64,000 nt of DNA from Glebionis coronaria (Eukaryota; Streptophyta; Magnoliopsida; Asterales; Asteraceae). The translations under genes and the position numbers were made by a program. The stretch is taken from contig CM046882.1 in the NCBI GenBank assembly GCA_025667525.1, positions 216,860,592 through 216,924,591 of the forward strand, in the 5' to 3' direction. Under the pieces are notes generated by a model that did not search any database, was not told the origin of the DNA, and was given only the letters and a program-made list of their open reading frames with translations. Shown piece by piece: positions 21,642 through 32,202 of the stretch. Each line of letters starts with the position of its first letter. Within the stretch, counting starts at the first letter, position 1.

Positions 21642-22375
21642 CTCTTGTCGGGTCTTTCAGCTTCCCCGAACTCATCGCGTTCCTGCAACATCTCAAGCTT
21701 CCTTGCTGCGTCGGCCACTTATGCTACTGTATTGAACGTAGCACATGCCAGATTGTTCGCGACCGAGGTGCGAAGTGCCCACCTAAAATGGTGTGCCTGC
21801 TCCTCAGGAGTACCAGCCGCTGCTCCTAGAAAACCAGCTAGGCGAAGAAAGCGCTGCATGAATTCGTTGCTATTCTCGCCCTGTCTCTGACGTATCCCGT
21901 GGTATTCACGCTTGAGTTTGTCCTGCTCTGCCTTAGGAAAGAACTGTTCCATCACTCTCTCCTTGAATTGGGCCCATGTCAAACCAGCGACCCATTCATC
22001 ACCTCCTTCTGACTGCGTCAAAGCTAGCCACCAGTTGAGTACATCGCCTTCAAACCTGTAGCATGCCAATCTTGCCTTGAAGGCGGGGTCACATCCCATA
22101 GCATTGAAGATTTTCTCAATGTGTGTCAGCCAGCTTTCAGCATCGCTGGGGCTATCAGTCTTTTCAAAAGCTCTAGGACGGAGCTTGTTAAATCTTTCCA
22201 ACCATACCGCTAGAGTCACTGGGGGAGGAGGAGGAGGAGGTGCCTGATTCTGCGGCTGCTGATTATTGGCAGCTTGGACTTCAGCACGAATGTCATTCCT
22301 CAGTTGAGGAAGTAAGGCTTGCATGGCAGCCTGAATTGCAGCATTGAGCTGCTCTTGCTCGCGTGTGAGAACCAT
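21642..22375 (-). pseudogene. Chromovirus gag exon 1 (capsid region)
   Basis: Capsid precursor. The likely start is ATG at 22375 (MVLTREQEQLNAAIQAAMQALL); an upstream in-frame ATG at 22417 adds MFELLIICFMLYCQ, which looks like leader read-through. A Pro-rich stretch is followed by the retrotransposon gag domain: FNKLRPRAFEKTDSPSDAESWLTHIEKIF, CYRFEGDVLNWW, FKERVMEQFFPKAEQDKLKREYH, SNEFMQRFLRLA. An in-frame TAA at 21719-21721 interrupts after NTVA. The frame then continues VADAARKLEMLQERDEFGEAERPDKR to the intron 1 donor. The PBS lies 420 bp upstream. Confidence 0.9.
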
Positions 22376-22793
22376 CTGACAGTATAACATAAAACATATG
22401 ATTAACAGTTCAAACATAAAAAAAAAAAAAAATTATGCCAAAAATTTTCACGAGAAAAATTTTATGCAAGAAAATCTTTGTATGAATGCATGATGCAGTT
22501 TTATGAAAACTTTTGATGCTCGAGAGTGAACGCCTCCGGTCAGTTCACTCAAAATAAAAGACATATCGAGGGGACGCCGATGGGTCGGTCCCAAATCTAA
22601 AAGTTTCGATAAAACACATGCGACTAAATAGGGCCAGTCCTGTACCAACCATTACTTAGTCAAAAACCCTGTAACAATGACATGTATATGTATGCTTAAA
22701 AATGATGAATGCATGAAAACAACTGTCAGTTCTAGGAAGACCGTAGTGACTACCCACTAATCACAGGTCATATTTGAGAGCCTACAGGTCGAA

Positions 22794-22811
22794 GCCTTGG
22801 CTCTGATACCA
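22794..22811 (-). other. Chromovirus primer-binding site (initiator tRNA-Met)
   Basis: TGGTATCAGAGCCAAGGC on the minus strand, four bases downstream of the 5' LTR. TGGTATCAGAGC is the usual plant match to the initiator methionine tRNA 3' end. Confidence 0.9.
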
Positions 22812-22815
22812 TAAT

Positions 22816-25800
22816 TGTAACACCCCATTTTGGAAATGGAATATTACGCATAATCATGGCGTGTCATCAAAGCATACAAGGATAAATGTCTAAGCATTAT
22901 TCAACAATAAAAGGGAAATACCGGAATCAAACATCGGTACCCCAAAGTAAAGCTCATCACACACAAACATATATACTGTAAAAGGAAAGGACGAAACAAT
23001 GTCCATAGCAACTGCATCAAAGTAAAGGAAATGCATAAAGTAAAGAAAGACAGTAAAGCTTCCAGTCCATATGCACCTACGTTTGAGATCTACGAGCGTC
23101 CCTGAGTACCTGCCGTTTTGGGAACATGAAAAGGAAAACGGCTGAGCAAGACGCTCAGTGCACGGATGTACAATATAGCATGGAATAGAGTAAACATGTA
23201 ATATATAACAGCGGAAGACTAAATACTGAGTAAACTGGTTAAGTATCAAGAAAACTGGTTTTATAGTTTGAAAAGCCTTATGTTTATCTTGTGCAAACTG
23301 TTTTAACATATATATACCATAGCCCATATAGGTCATGAAAAGGTCACGTGCATGAATACTTGGAGGGGTGACCTCATCATGCTGATTAGAGGGGATGCCT
23401 CTAATCAATATACTGATTTGGGTAGGAGGGATCAACTCCTTGTGAAGGGTGCAAGGCACACACCACATTCACCACGATAAACTGAATAAAACATGTAACT
23501 AGGATGCACCCATATGCCCCACCTGATATAATAATATGTCCAAACTGAAAAGGGACGCCACGAGCAATCACTCCGCCGTGGGGAAGTCATAACATCGGTG
23601 CCTCCAATGCTATGGTTATGGTACCTCCATAACTAGGTGAAACTGGTCATGCTTGTATATGGCTATAGATTATGCTAAATTAACATAAGCAGTTCAAAAC
23701 AATAAAACAAATGCTGGGGAAAACAGTTGGCTGCATACGGGGAAATCCTAATAAGGAAAGAATGTCCATACTGAAAGGATGGGAATCCGTACCTCAAGTC
23801 CAGTGAATGAACGGAAGAAAGACTCCTACTTCTGGATCACTAACGCTACATGAATACACACGTGTATAAGTATCGATTTACTGATTACGTACTGGGTTTT
23901 GTGTCTCATATTAGCTGATTTGGTATGTTTTAGGCCCTGGTTCACTGTTTAAAGCCTTAAACTGTGTTTACCTAGTATTCTGATTAATCTGATTAAGTAT
24001 TACTGGTGTTTCATGTATTGTTATACTTACTGTGTAATAATAAGTAACTTTCCAAAAATAGAAAGTTTCCAAAAATAGAAAGTTTCCAAAAATAGAAAGT
24101 TTCCAAAAATAGAAAGTTTCCAAAAATAGAAAGTTACCAAAAATAGAAAGTTACCAAAAATAGAAAGTTTCCAAAAATAGAAAGTTTCCAAAAATAGAAA
24201 GTTTCCAAAAATAGAAAGTTTCCAAAAATAGAATTTACTGCTTAAAATAGATTAGTTTCTAAAAATAGAAAGTTTCCAAAAATAGATCAGCTGCCTTAAT
24301 TAAATAAGTTTCCATATATAGAAGGTTTCCATGATTAAATTAGCTGCCTGAAATAGATTGATTTCCATATATAGAAGGTTTCCATAATTAGATTAGTTGC
24401 CTTATTTAATTAAGTTTCTATAAATAGAAGTTTCCATAATTAGAATTAAGCTGATTACATAAGCTAACATATAAGTCTAAGTGTTATAAGCTTATTTCTT
24501 AAGTCATATGATATAGTATATAGTTTAATTATTATTTCATGTATTTTAATTAAACTATAGGTTAAGCATTTTAATTAAAGTATAACATGTTTTAATTAAA
24601 ATGAGATGAAAATACTTAGGTTAAAATGTGTATTATTATTAATAATAATATAACCTAAGTCATGTCTAAATTAATTAATTATAGGCATGTTTTAATAATT
24701 AATTAATTATAACTTATAACATAAAATACTTAGGTTAAATTAATATCATGATAAACTAATAATTAAAATAACCTAAGTCATGATTTAATTAATATTTCAT
24801 GTTATTAATTAATTATATCCTAAGTTCATAATTCATAAAAATTAACATGTAGCATGAATCATGATTTAACCAACGAACCATGAATCGGGCATGAATTCGA
24901 CACCGTACCCCGGGCCAAACCCGGGGCACATGTGTCTCCTTGCTGCCGTGGGTCCCACATGAGCCAACCAAGACGAAAAATGGTCTTGGTGGTGGCGGCA
25001 ATAGCAAACCAAACCCCCCTCGGGTTTGTTTTGCTAGGCGGCTAAAAACAAACACCCTTATAAATCCTTCCTTGATTTTAATTAATACCAAAACATGTTA
25101 GATCAATGATTAATTACCTTGTTTTAATAAGAAAAATAATAACATGTTCATGAAAATAATCAAGGATTAAAAGAATTAAAAAGAATTTAAAAGAAGGGTT
25201 AGAAAGGTATACCACTATGTAGCTTGGAAAAAGGATGAACAAACACGGTTTCTAACACTTGTTTTTAAGATCAAAATCAAACAAACACCCTCCAATGGTG
25301 GTGTGAAGGTGGCGGCACAAAGAGGAGAAAAACTCTTTTAGGGTTTTTGTTTATTTTCTTGAAAGTGAAAAGTGAAAACATGTTTAACTCTTTACCCCCC
25401 TTTACTTGTAAAGTCCATGGGCTAGGCCCATTTCTTGTATGTGTGCCGTGGGTATGGGGGCCCCACATGGGGTACCCGTACCTTTCTCGTGTCCCGATGT
25501 TTCGTGTTCGTTCGTGGTTAAACGTGCTCGTGTTTAAAGTGTTTCTGTTTATTCTATCGTGTCGTTTTTCGTAACTTAACGCTCGTAAAAATATTATAAG
25601 TATTTACGTAATTATTCTAGTTAGTATTTTAAATGGTGATCATGAATTAATTATGTTCACGTGATATATTATTAACTGTTTATCATGAGTTCGTACGTAA
25701 TCGATACTTGTCATGTCATACACGTACGCACTTGCTTGATTATTAGCACATGAATGTGATCAATACTACATGAGGTAAGTTTTAATCTAGAACGTACGAT

Positions 25801-25841
25801 CTTAAGGGCACTATTCATGGTAAAAGCATGCGGGTTTTACA
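22816..25841 (-). repeat. 5' LTR of the chromovirus
   Basis: 3026 bp, nearly identical to the left LTR. It contains the same 17-bp minisatellite at about 24047-24233. Its right end meets the TATTA duplication at 25842. Confidence 0.95.
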
Positions 25842-26393
25842 TATTAACCCTTAGACGGCATTTTATAGCACGTCGCCTATCTATTCACTTTAGTAGTTCG
25901 TATCCTTCGAATTCTTGCCTATTAGAAGTATTTATCTATTTTTGCCTTTAATTTACTTTGATCGATACACGAACTTAGGACCGGAACGCCCCCAAGAATG
26001 GTGTATTGTAAAAGCAATACTTATGGAAGTATGTGTATTGGTTGTTCGTATACGTATATGTATCTACATATAATAATATAGAGAAAATATTTTTGTATTT
26101 ATTGGGATTTTTAAGAAAATACTATATGTACGTAAAAACGATGGAAACCAATATATACAATATACTTTTGGGTGTAATATTTTAGGAAAAATATTACTTT
26201 TGGGATTTTTTATTTTTTCGTTCAAGTCTTTAGGAATAGAATTGATTTTGTGGTTTTTTTATTTTTTAAATTTTTAAATTTTTGAGTTTTTTATCTTTTG
26301 GATTTATGATACGTAAAAGGAACGCTCACGAGGCGAACGGATCCCAAATTCCAATCGAAACCGTCATTCAATAGTCTCTCGTAATGTCATGAA
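25842..26393 (-). other. E1 5' leader
   Basis: Non-coding leader between the PBS and gag of E1, resuming after the chromovirus with TATTAACCCTTAGACG. It is collinear with 44126-44679 in E3. It includes the conserved leader hairpin at 26323-26339 (CGTTCGC paired with GTGAGCG, two wobble pairs, on the minus strand). Confidence 0.8.
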
Positions 26394-26408
26394 CCGGCAG
26401 CGACGCCA
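26394..26408 (-). other. E1 primer-binding site (tRNA-Asp type)
   Basis: The minus strand reads TGGCGTCGCTGCCGG, one base different from the element A and C PBS. It lies two bases from the LTR end. Confidence 0.75.
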
Positions 26409-26410
26409 TT

Positions 26411-29056
26411 TAATATAAGGATCTTATTCAAGTTCGTTTTTCCAAGCTCACAACAAATTGAAAGTCCAACCAATCTCAAGTTTTTAATTGTTTATGGTGT
26501 CAATTAAGATATTTGGTATCTATGTCTATTTCAAAGAATCACTTAAGAAATAGAAAATAGTATAGCTATGTAACCATAAAACAAATTGCAAATACCAAAA
26601 TTAAAGCACGAAGTAAAAGTATTAAATGCACAATTGTAAAAATTCTCAAAATTTAAAGAAAATAAAAGTATAAGGACTAAATGTGTAAATTCAGGAAGTA
26701 AAGGGACCAAAAGTGATAAAACTTAACAAACTATAACCACTATTCAACAAACTTTCAAAACTGTCTAACAAAAATGTAACAAACTGAAAATGAAAGGACT
26801 TATAATTGCAAACCCTAAAAACTTGTAAAAAAAAGCCAATTAACAAACTAATGAAAGTTCAAGGACCAAAATGCAATTAAACAAGACTAATAAACAAAAT
26901 GCAATTTAAAAGCCAATTAACAATCTCATTTTGACTTTTGAGGAGTTGATTAGTTCTAGTTTTTTGCAAATGACTTAAAATGAAAAGTTAGCTAGGCTTG
27001 TTCAAGGAAATTGGCTAAAAGCAAGTAAATCTCGAGTTGGCTTATTCTAATAAGATCAAAATAATCTATAAGCTGTATCAAACATCCACACTTTAAATTT
27101 TTTAATGAAACTGATTAAGCAAGTGATAAAAGGAATGGAATGTCAAGAAACTTTGAAAATGGTTAAGCCAATAAGCTGAAATCTGAAAATAAGCAAAAAG
27201 TGATCATTGTTGACTTTCGTTGACCAAGAATTTCCAAAGAGATGATTTTCTCAAAATTCACTCAAAACATGTTTGTGAACATATTTGTGAAGGAAAAAAA
27301 GGAAGTTTTATGAAGTAGATATGTTGGAATGAGATAAGCACTTGGCTATGATCACAGAAATGTGAGTTTGCTAAGTAGCTTATTATTAAGCTAATATCTT
27401 GCTCAAAACTAAAGACTGTATTGTCTCACTTAGTAATCTTGAAAGCTTATAAGTTGGACTTGATCTAGGAGCAAAATTCAGTTAAAATCATCAACTAACA
27501 AAGATATGAGAATGGATCAAAAAGTGCTTGTTTAGACTGATGAACTCTGACCCAAACTTTTTGAGTGCCAATTGCCTTTTTGATTTTGAATTTGACCACA
27601 AAACTTTGCAAGTAGACTTACACTCACCTATTGAGTAAGTGGGAACTCTAAGCAACAAATCGTAACTACTGATTCACAAAAACCACTATGATCCTAACAC
27701 TAGTTTTCAACTGATATGAAAAGTTTCCAAAGGCTTTTTCAGTAAAAGTTTATGAAAGCTCAAGTTACTTATCAAGACTTGATTAGTGACTAAAATGAAC
27801 TGATATGACCACAAAAACTAGAAGGATAACACTAAGGAACAAAATTTTGATAATTGATGAATATTCAACAAAATAAGACCACAATTAAGCTAGGCAACTA
27901 AATTAAAAGCTAGGAGATTATTATCTAACTATCAGAACATATCCAATACACCAAAATCACAGTATGTCACTCACAGTTCAGTAGATAAGCTCTATTTCTA
28001 GGAATTGAACATGGCAGAATAGTTAAGTGGAATTTAAACAAGAAATTTGATGCCTTTTAGCTTGAAGCCACCTTTGGAGGAGTAGTTAGGCGTTGAGCCA
28101 ACTATTATCAACAAGAACATCAACTAACTACCACCATTAACCATCAGCACATCATCGTCATCTACAAATCAACACCCCCTACATCAATATGCTACTTTGG
28201 CTATGAACTTGAACTAGAAACGTCTGAATCAGCTACAATCTTCCAAAATAATCAACCAAGCTCTATTGATCAAGTTTGATCAATAGAAACACACAGTAAC
28301 CGTAGGAGTAGAAGAATGCAGAATTGAGAAGTAGATCTGAGTAGAAAAGTGAAAATGGAGTTTTATTAATGGTGGATGTTTGTTACAAGCTGTTACAACT
28401 AAGTAACTAACTCAAAAGCTTGTCAAACTCTTGAGGTTAGTAACTAACTAGGATTGCTAACTGTAAATTGAGAGAGAAAGTGAAGTGTTTGTAAATTCAC
28501 ACACTAGGTACAATACTGAAATGAAGAACAATTTGGCCTATTTATAGAAGAAATCTAGTGTTTGTAAGGGATGGGTGACATGTTGGAGCCAATAGCAAGC
28601 TTCCACGTGGCCTTGATCTTCCAATTGATTATAGTCGTTGAAGAACAAAATTGGATTTTTCTCTTGAGTTGATTTCATCTTAATTGGATGGTTGGAGTGT
28701 ACTCACCTTGTGATTTTAAGCACTTTTCATGTAGAACACTTACTCTGAAATGAAATTCTTCTTGATATTGATCCTAGGCTTCGTATGAGTTTGAATAAGA
28801 CACGTGTTATGATGCTATTTGTTGAAGGGATTAAACACGAATCATTATCTCAACTCTGATTTTCTATTGGTGGAAAATAATGGCTAGTGGGAGCACTGTT
28901 GAGATTTTGGCATTTATTAAAGACGGCTGTTAGTGGCCAGCTGTTGGTGATGTGGCAATCCACAAGGCAAGAATAAACGCCCCTCATCGGCTGAAATGAT
29001 GTATACTCGGATTGATAGCAAACTTGGCTTAACTTTAGCAAATTTAACCCCTCTAG
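26411..29056 (-). repeat. 5' LTR of E1, truncated at its U3 end
   Basis: Closely similar to LTR E3 (44697-47708) up to AATTTAACCCCTCTAG at 29056, where homology stops. About 420 bp of U3, including the terminal palindrome, are missing. Tat fragment T1 follows immediately. Short minus-strand ORFs inside it are shared by other copies but show no coding character I trust. Confidence 0.85.
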
Positions 29057-30383
29057 CAAGGTAGAGGTAGGAGGGCGGTCGAACGACAAGTTCACACCTC
29101 TAAAGATGACATACTGGGACATCCTACAGACAGAAGGGGAAAACTTTACAAGGCCGCCCCTAATGACAACCCCAGTCGACCGTCGTCAGGGGAACCACTT
29201 TTACGAATTCCACAACGACAAGGGTCATGACACGGACGAGTGCATTCAACTCAAGAAACATACTGATTCGCTGATTAAATCAGGCAAACTCAAGCATCTG
29301 GTCAAGTACTGGAAGGACGGGAAGGATAAAAAAAAGAATGACAAAAAATATTGCCAGAAGGACAAGCCTACAACCATATTTATGGTTCAGTCGTGGCAGC
29401 GCAGGACAAAGTAGAAATTTAGCCAAAAAAATTTCGCAGAAAGGAAATCTCATTCCCTCCTATCACGACAACCAGCGTGGCGGACGAACCTCTCACGATT
29501 GAGGTGAACATTGGAAGCCACAACGTACGCCGCATGAATGTTGATGGAGGATCATCCGCGGAGATACTCTATGAACACTGTTTCATACAGTTGAAACCAG
29601 ACATCAAAATCCAACTAACGCTGGCCACGTTGCCGCTTATTGGTTTTAGCAGAGATACCATTAGGCCAATAAGGCAGTTACGATGTTAGTAACTATCGGA
29701 GATAAAGAACATTCAACTAAAACATGGATGAACTTTATGGTTATACGCTCGCATACTCCGTACAATGGTATCATTAGGAGGCCGAGAATACTTACCATAC
29801 GGGCAGTCCCGTCTACAGCACACGGCATGCTGAAATTCCCAATCGAGGGTGGAATCGTCACTATCTTCAATTCGATAGTACCACCATCGGAATGTCATGC
29901 CGTCACAACAACATACAACCAACTCCTAAAAAGGAAGGGTTACCCCCCGCGAATTGGAAGGTGGCTATCCACCCTGATTACCCAGAACAAGAGGTGGACA
30001 TCGGAGGAACTCTCTCCGATAAGGGTAGGAACGCTATGTGCTCCCTCCTTAAAGCAAAACTTGACTTGTTCGCATGGGAACCAAAGAACATGACAGGCGT
30101 GTCACGCTCAGTTGAAGAACACAAGCTTCAGATCCGTCTGGGGTACCCTCCGGTTAGGCAAAAGAAGCGCGTCCAAGCTCTAGAGCGCAGCCAGGTTATA
30201 CTAGATGAAGTAAAAAAGCTGGTTGAGGCAGGAATCATGCGGGAGGTTATTACCATGAGTGGCTCTCCAATCCGGTCATGGTCAAGAAACATGATGGAAG
30301 CTGGCGCATGTGTGTGGATTTCACTTACTTGAACAAAGCTTCTCCGCAAGACTGCTATCCATTGCTGGAAATCGACCGGAAGG
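29057..30383 (+). pseudogene. T1: Ty3/Tat gag-protease-RT fragment
   Basis: A broken pol fragment of the Tat branch of Ty3/gypsy. Readable parts in order: a gag nucleocapsid end, FYEFHNDKGHDTDECIQLKKHTDSL, where the first knuckle Cys is replaced by Tyr; protease, VDGGSSAEILYEHCFIQLKP and GFSRDTIRPI; then TWMNFMVIRS, YNGIIRRPRI and AVPSTAHGMLKFPIEGG; then the pre-RT spacer VAIHPDYPEQEVDIGGTL, LDLFAWEPKNMTGV, PPVRQKKRVQALERSQ and EVKKLVEAGIMREV. Frameshifts and stops occur near 29411, 29680, 29930 and 30240. It breaks off in the RT N-terminus at about 30383. It is very similar to T2 and shares the Cys-to-Tyr change. Confidence 0.8.
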
Positions 30384-31127
30384 TTAATGTTTCAATTTTT
30401 AGTTCGTAATTTCCAACTCAAAACGAATTTATTGTTCAAAAGATATTAAGTCTACAAATTATTTTTTGTTTTAGATTTTATAAGATTTTTGGTAATCTTG
30501 GTCTAATTAAACAAAGCACGTAAAAAGATGTAAAAATATTACTCTACGTAACCGTACTATTCTAAAACAAGGTGCACATATTTCAATTTATGCAAATCGT
30601 ACAAGTAAACAATGCACTATATGAAAATTTGCCAAAAATGTAAAGTATGTAAAGTACAAGGACTGAAAATGTAAATTTTCAAGCTAAAAGGACTGAAAAT
30701 GAAAATATTAACTAACTATAACCAATTTGTAACAAACTTGAAAACTACCTAACTGAAATTGTAACTAATCACTACTCCAGAGACTAACGTGAAAATCGTA
30801 GAAAACTTAACTATTTAAATCTGATTATAAAATTACCTAAAATATAGGGACTAACTTGCAATTAAACCAAGTTGATTAGTTAAAACGGGCATAAGCTCTT
30901 TAATCAGCTAGATCTTAAGCTAAAATCCATCAATTAAGCTGCAATTTGTTCCAAAAGAATTGTAATTTAAAATGACCTAGCCAGTATCAAGGAAATAGGT
31001 TGAAGTGGTCTAAAATCCAAATAAGCTATTTTGAAATGTTAGTCGTATTTAAAATGATGGTCATATAATATACCATTGCGAAGCTTAGGGAAAATGCTAT
31101 TCAACGATGTAGAGAGTTCTTAGTTTA
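30384..31127 (-). repeat. Diverged E-like LTR fragment
   Basis: No ORF. The wording of several stretches (ACAAGGACTGAAAATGTAAATTT, ACTAACTATAACCA, GGGACTAACTTGCAATTAAAC) parallels the E-family LTR near 26680-26890, but with many differences. I read it as an older relative of the E LTR, truncated on both sides. Confidence 0.45.
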
Positions 31128-31398
31128 TGTTATGTATGTAACGGGAATTAGTCCCGAACACACAAATGATGAAGCCCTTCTATACATTACACTTGTAGTA
31201 TAAAAGACCCCTAGCACCTCATTTGTGTGTGTGTGTTTTCTATTTTATTAGTTGGTAGAGAGAGAAACCTCATGTCTTTCTCTCACTAGGAAATCACAAC
31301 TCTTTGTTTTCTCTTTTATTCTTCATCTTAATCTAATCTTTATTTTTTGGTTTAATCCATCATGCTATTCGTGTTTGGTTAGTCGTGTGTACACATCA
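31128..31398 (+). repeat. Probable 5' LTR of copia-2
   Basis: Possible LTR starting TGTTATGTATG and ending CACATCA. It has a clear TATAAAAG box at 31199-31206 and is followed by a PBS-like TGGTATCATTCGCC at 31405-31418. Edges are estimates because the 3' LTR is missing. Confidence 0.5.
31199..31206 (+). promoter_or_regulatory. TATA box of the copia-2 LTR
   Basis: TATAAAAG in a GC-richer setting (CTTGTAG before, ACCCCTAG after), typical of copia LTR promoters. Confidence 0.6.
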
Positions 31399-31639
31399 TA
31401 CAAGTGGTATCATTCGCCAAGGGATTCGTGGATAGCTTTTTGGTGTTGTATTAATCATCTTTTCTTTCGTGAGTTTTTTTTGATAAAACATACCAAGACT
31501 CCAAATTTTTTTCTTGTTTTTGTTATTCCAAGTGTTCCATATATCTTATACATAGTGGTGGTAGAGATTTAGGTTCTCTGGTTTGGTTAAAATCACGGAT
31601 TTCTAGTCAAATATCTCCCTAATGTTTCGGTACTATACA

Positions 31640-32030
31640 CTTATTGCGATAGATTTACATTGATTTCCATCGCAATACCTAGGGTTTCTGTATTCCGATC
31701 CATATTGCGATTGATATTGCGAGAGCATTTCTCTTTGGATATTACGACAAAATCTCTCTTTGGACATTGTGATAGATAGAAAATGAGACATTGAGATAGA
31801 AATTGTGGCGTTGCGATAGAATTTGTGGTATTGTGACGGGAATTGTGATATTGCGATAGGAATTGTGATATTGCGATAGAACTTGAGATATTGCGACAGA
31901 CTTGTGTTTTTGCGACAGATTCTTGGTATTGTGACGGTTTTTGAAGTTCAATCATTGCGACGGTTTTCCAACATTGTGACGACTTTCTTTTACAACATTG
32001 CGACATATATCATTTTGGTCATTACGACGT
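31640..32030. repeat. ATTGCGAtAG minisatellite in the copia-2 leader
   Basis: About 15-20 imperfect units of 20-30 bp built on ATTGCGATAG or ATTGCGACGG, with TATTGTGAC variants. It lies between the PBS and gag, so in the transcribed leader. Confidence 0.75.
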
Positions 32031-32202
32031 CTTCAAAATTTTATACCGAAAAAATTTCGATCTTGAGTTTTTGTAGGTATTGAAGATTTTTTTTTGGTTT
32101 CTCGAGATCAAAATTCTTGGGGAATTACTCATTTTAGGGGATTTTAACTATAACACTTAGCTTTCTACGAATTGAGATCCTGTTTTACACACGACTTTTA
32201 TA

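Larger units (their letters stand above)
14449..25841 (-). mobile_element. Tekay-type chromovirus (Ty3/gypsy), complete with target duplication
   Basis: An 11.4-kb Ty3/gypsy element on the minus strand. LTRs are 3026 bp (5', right) and 3040 bp (3', left), with an initiator-Met PBS, gag, protease, RT, RNase H, integrase, C-terminal chromodomain and polypurine tract. It is flanked by TATTA at 14444-14448 and 25842-25846. By eye the LTRs differ at about 18-20 bases plus one 14-bp indel, so roughly 99.4% identity and a recent insertion. The coding frame is intact except for four in-frame stops and three intron-like gaps. It inserted into the leader of E1. Assignment to the Tekay/Del lineage rests on the chromodomain, PBS and long LTRs. 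Confidence 0.95.

Noticed and set aside
28850..29122. Minus-strand ORF of 90 codons at the E1 LTR / T1 junction, related to 47090-47281
   Set aside because: It is inside a non-coding LTR and its frame is not preserved between copies.
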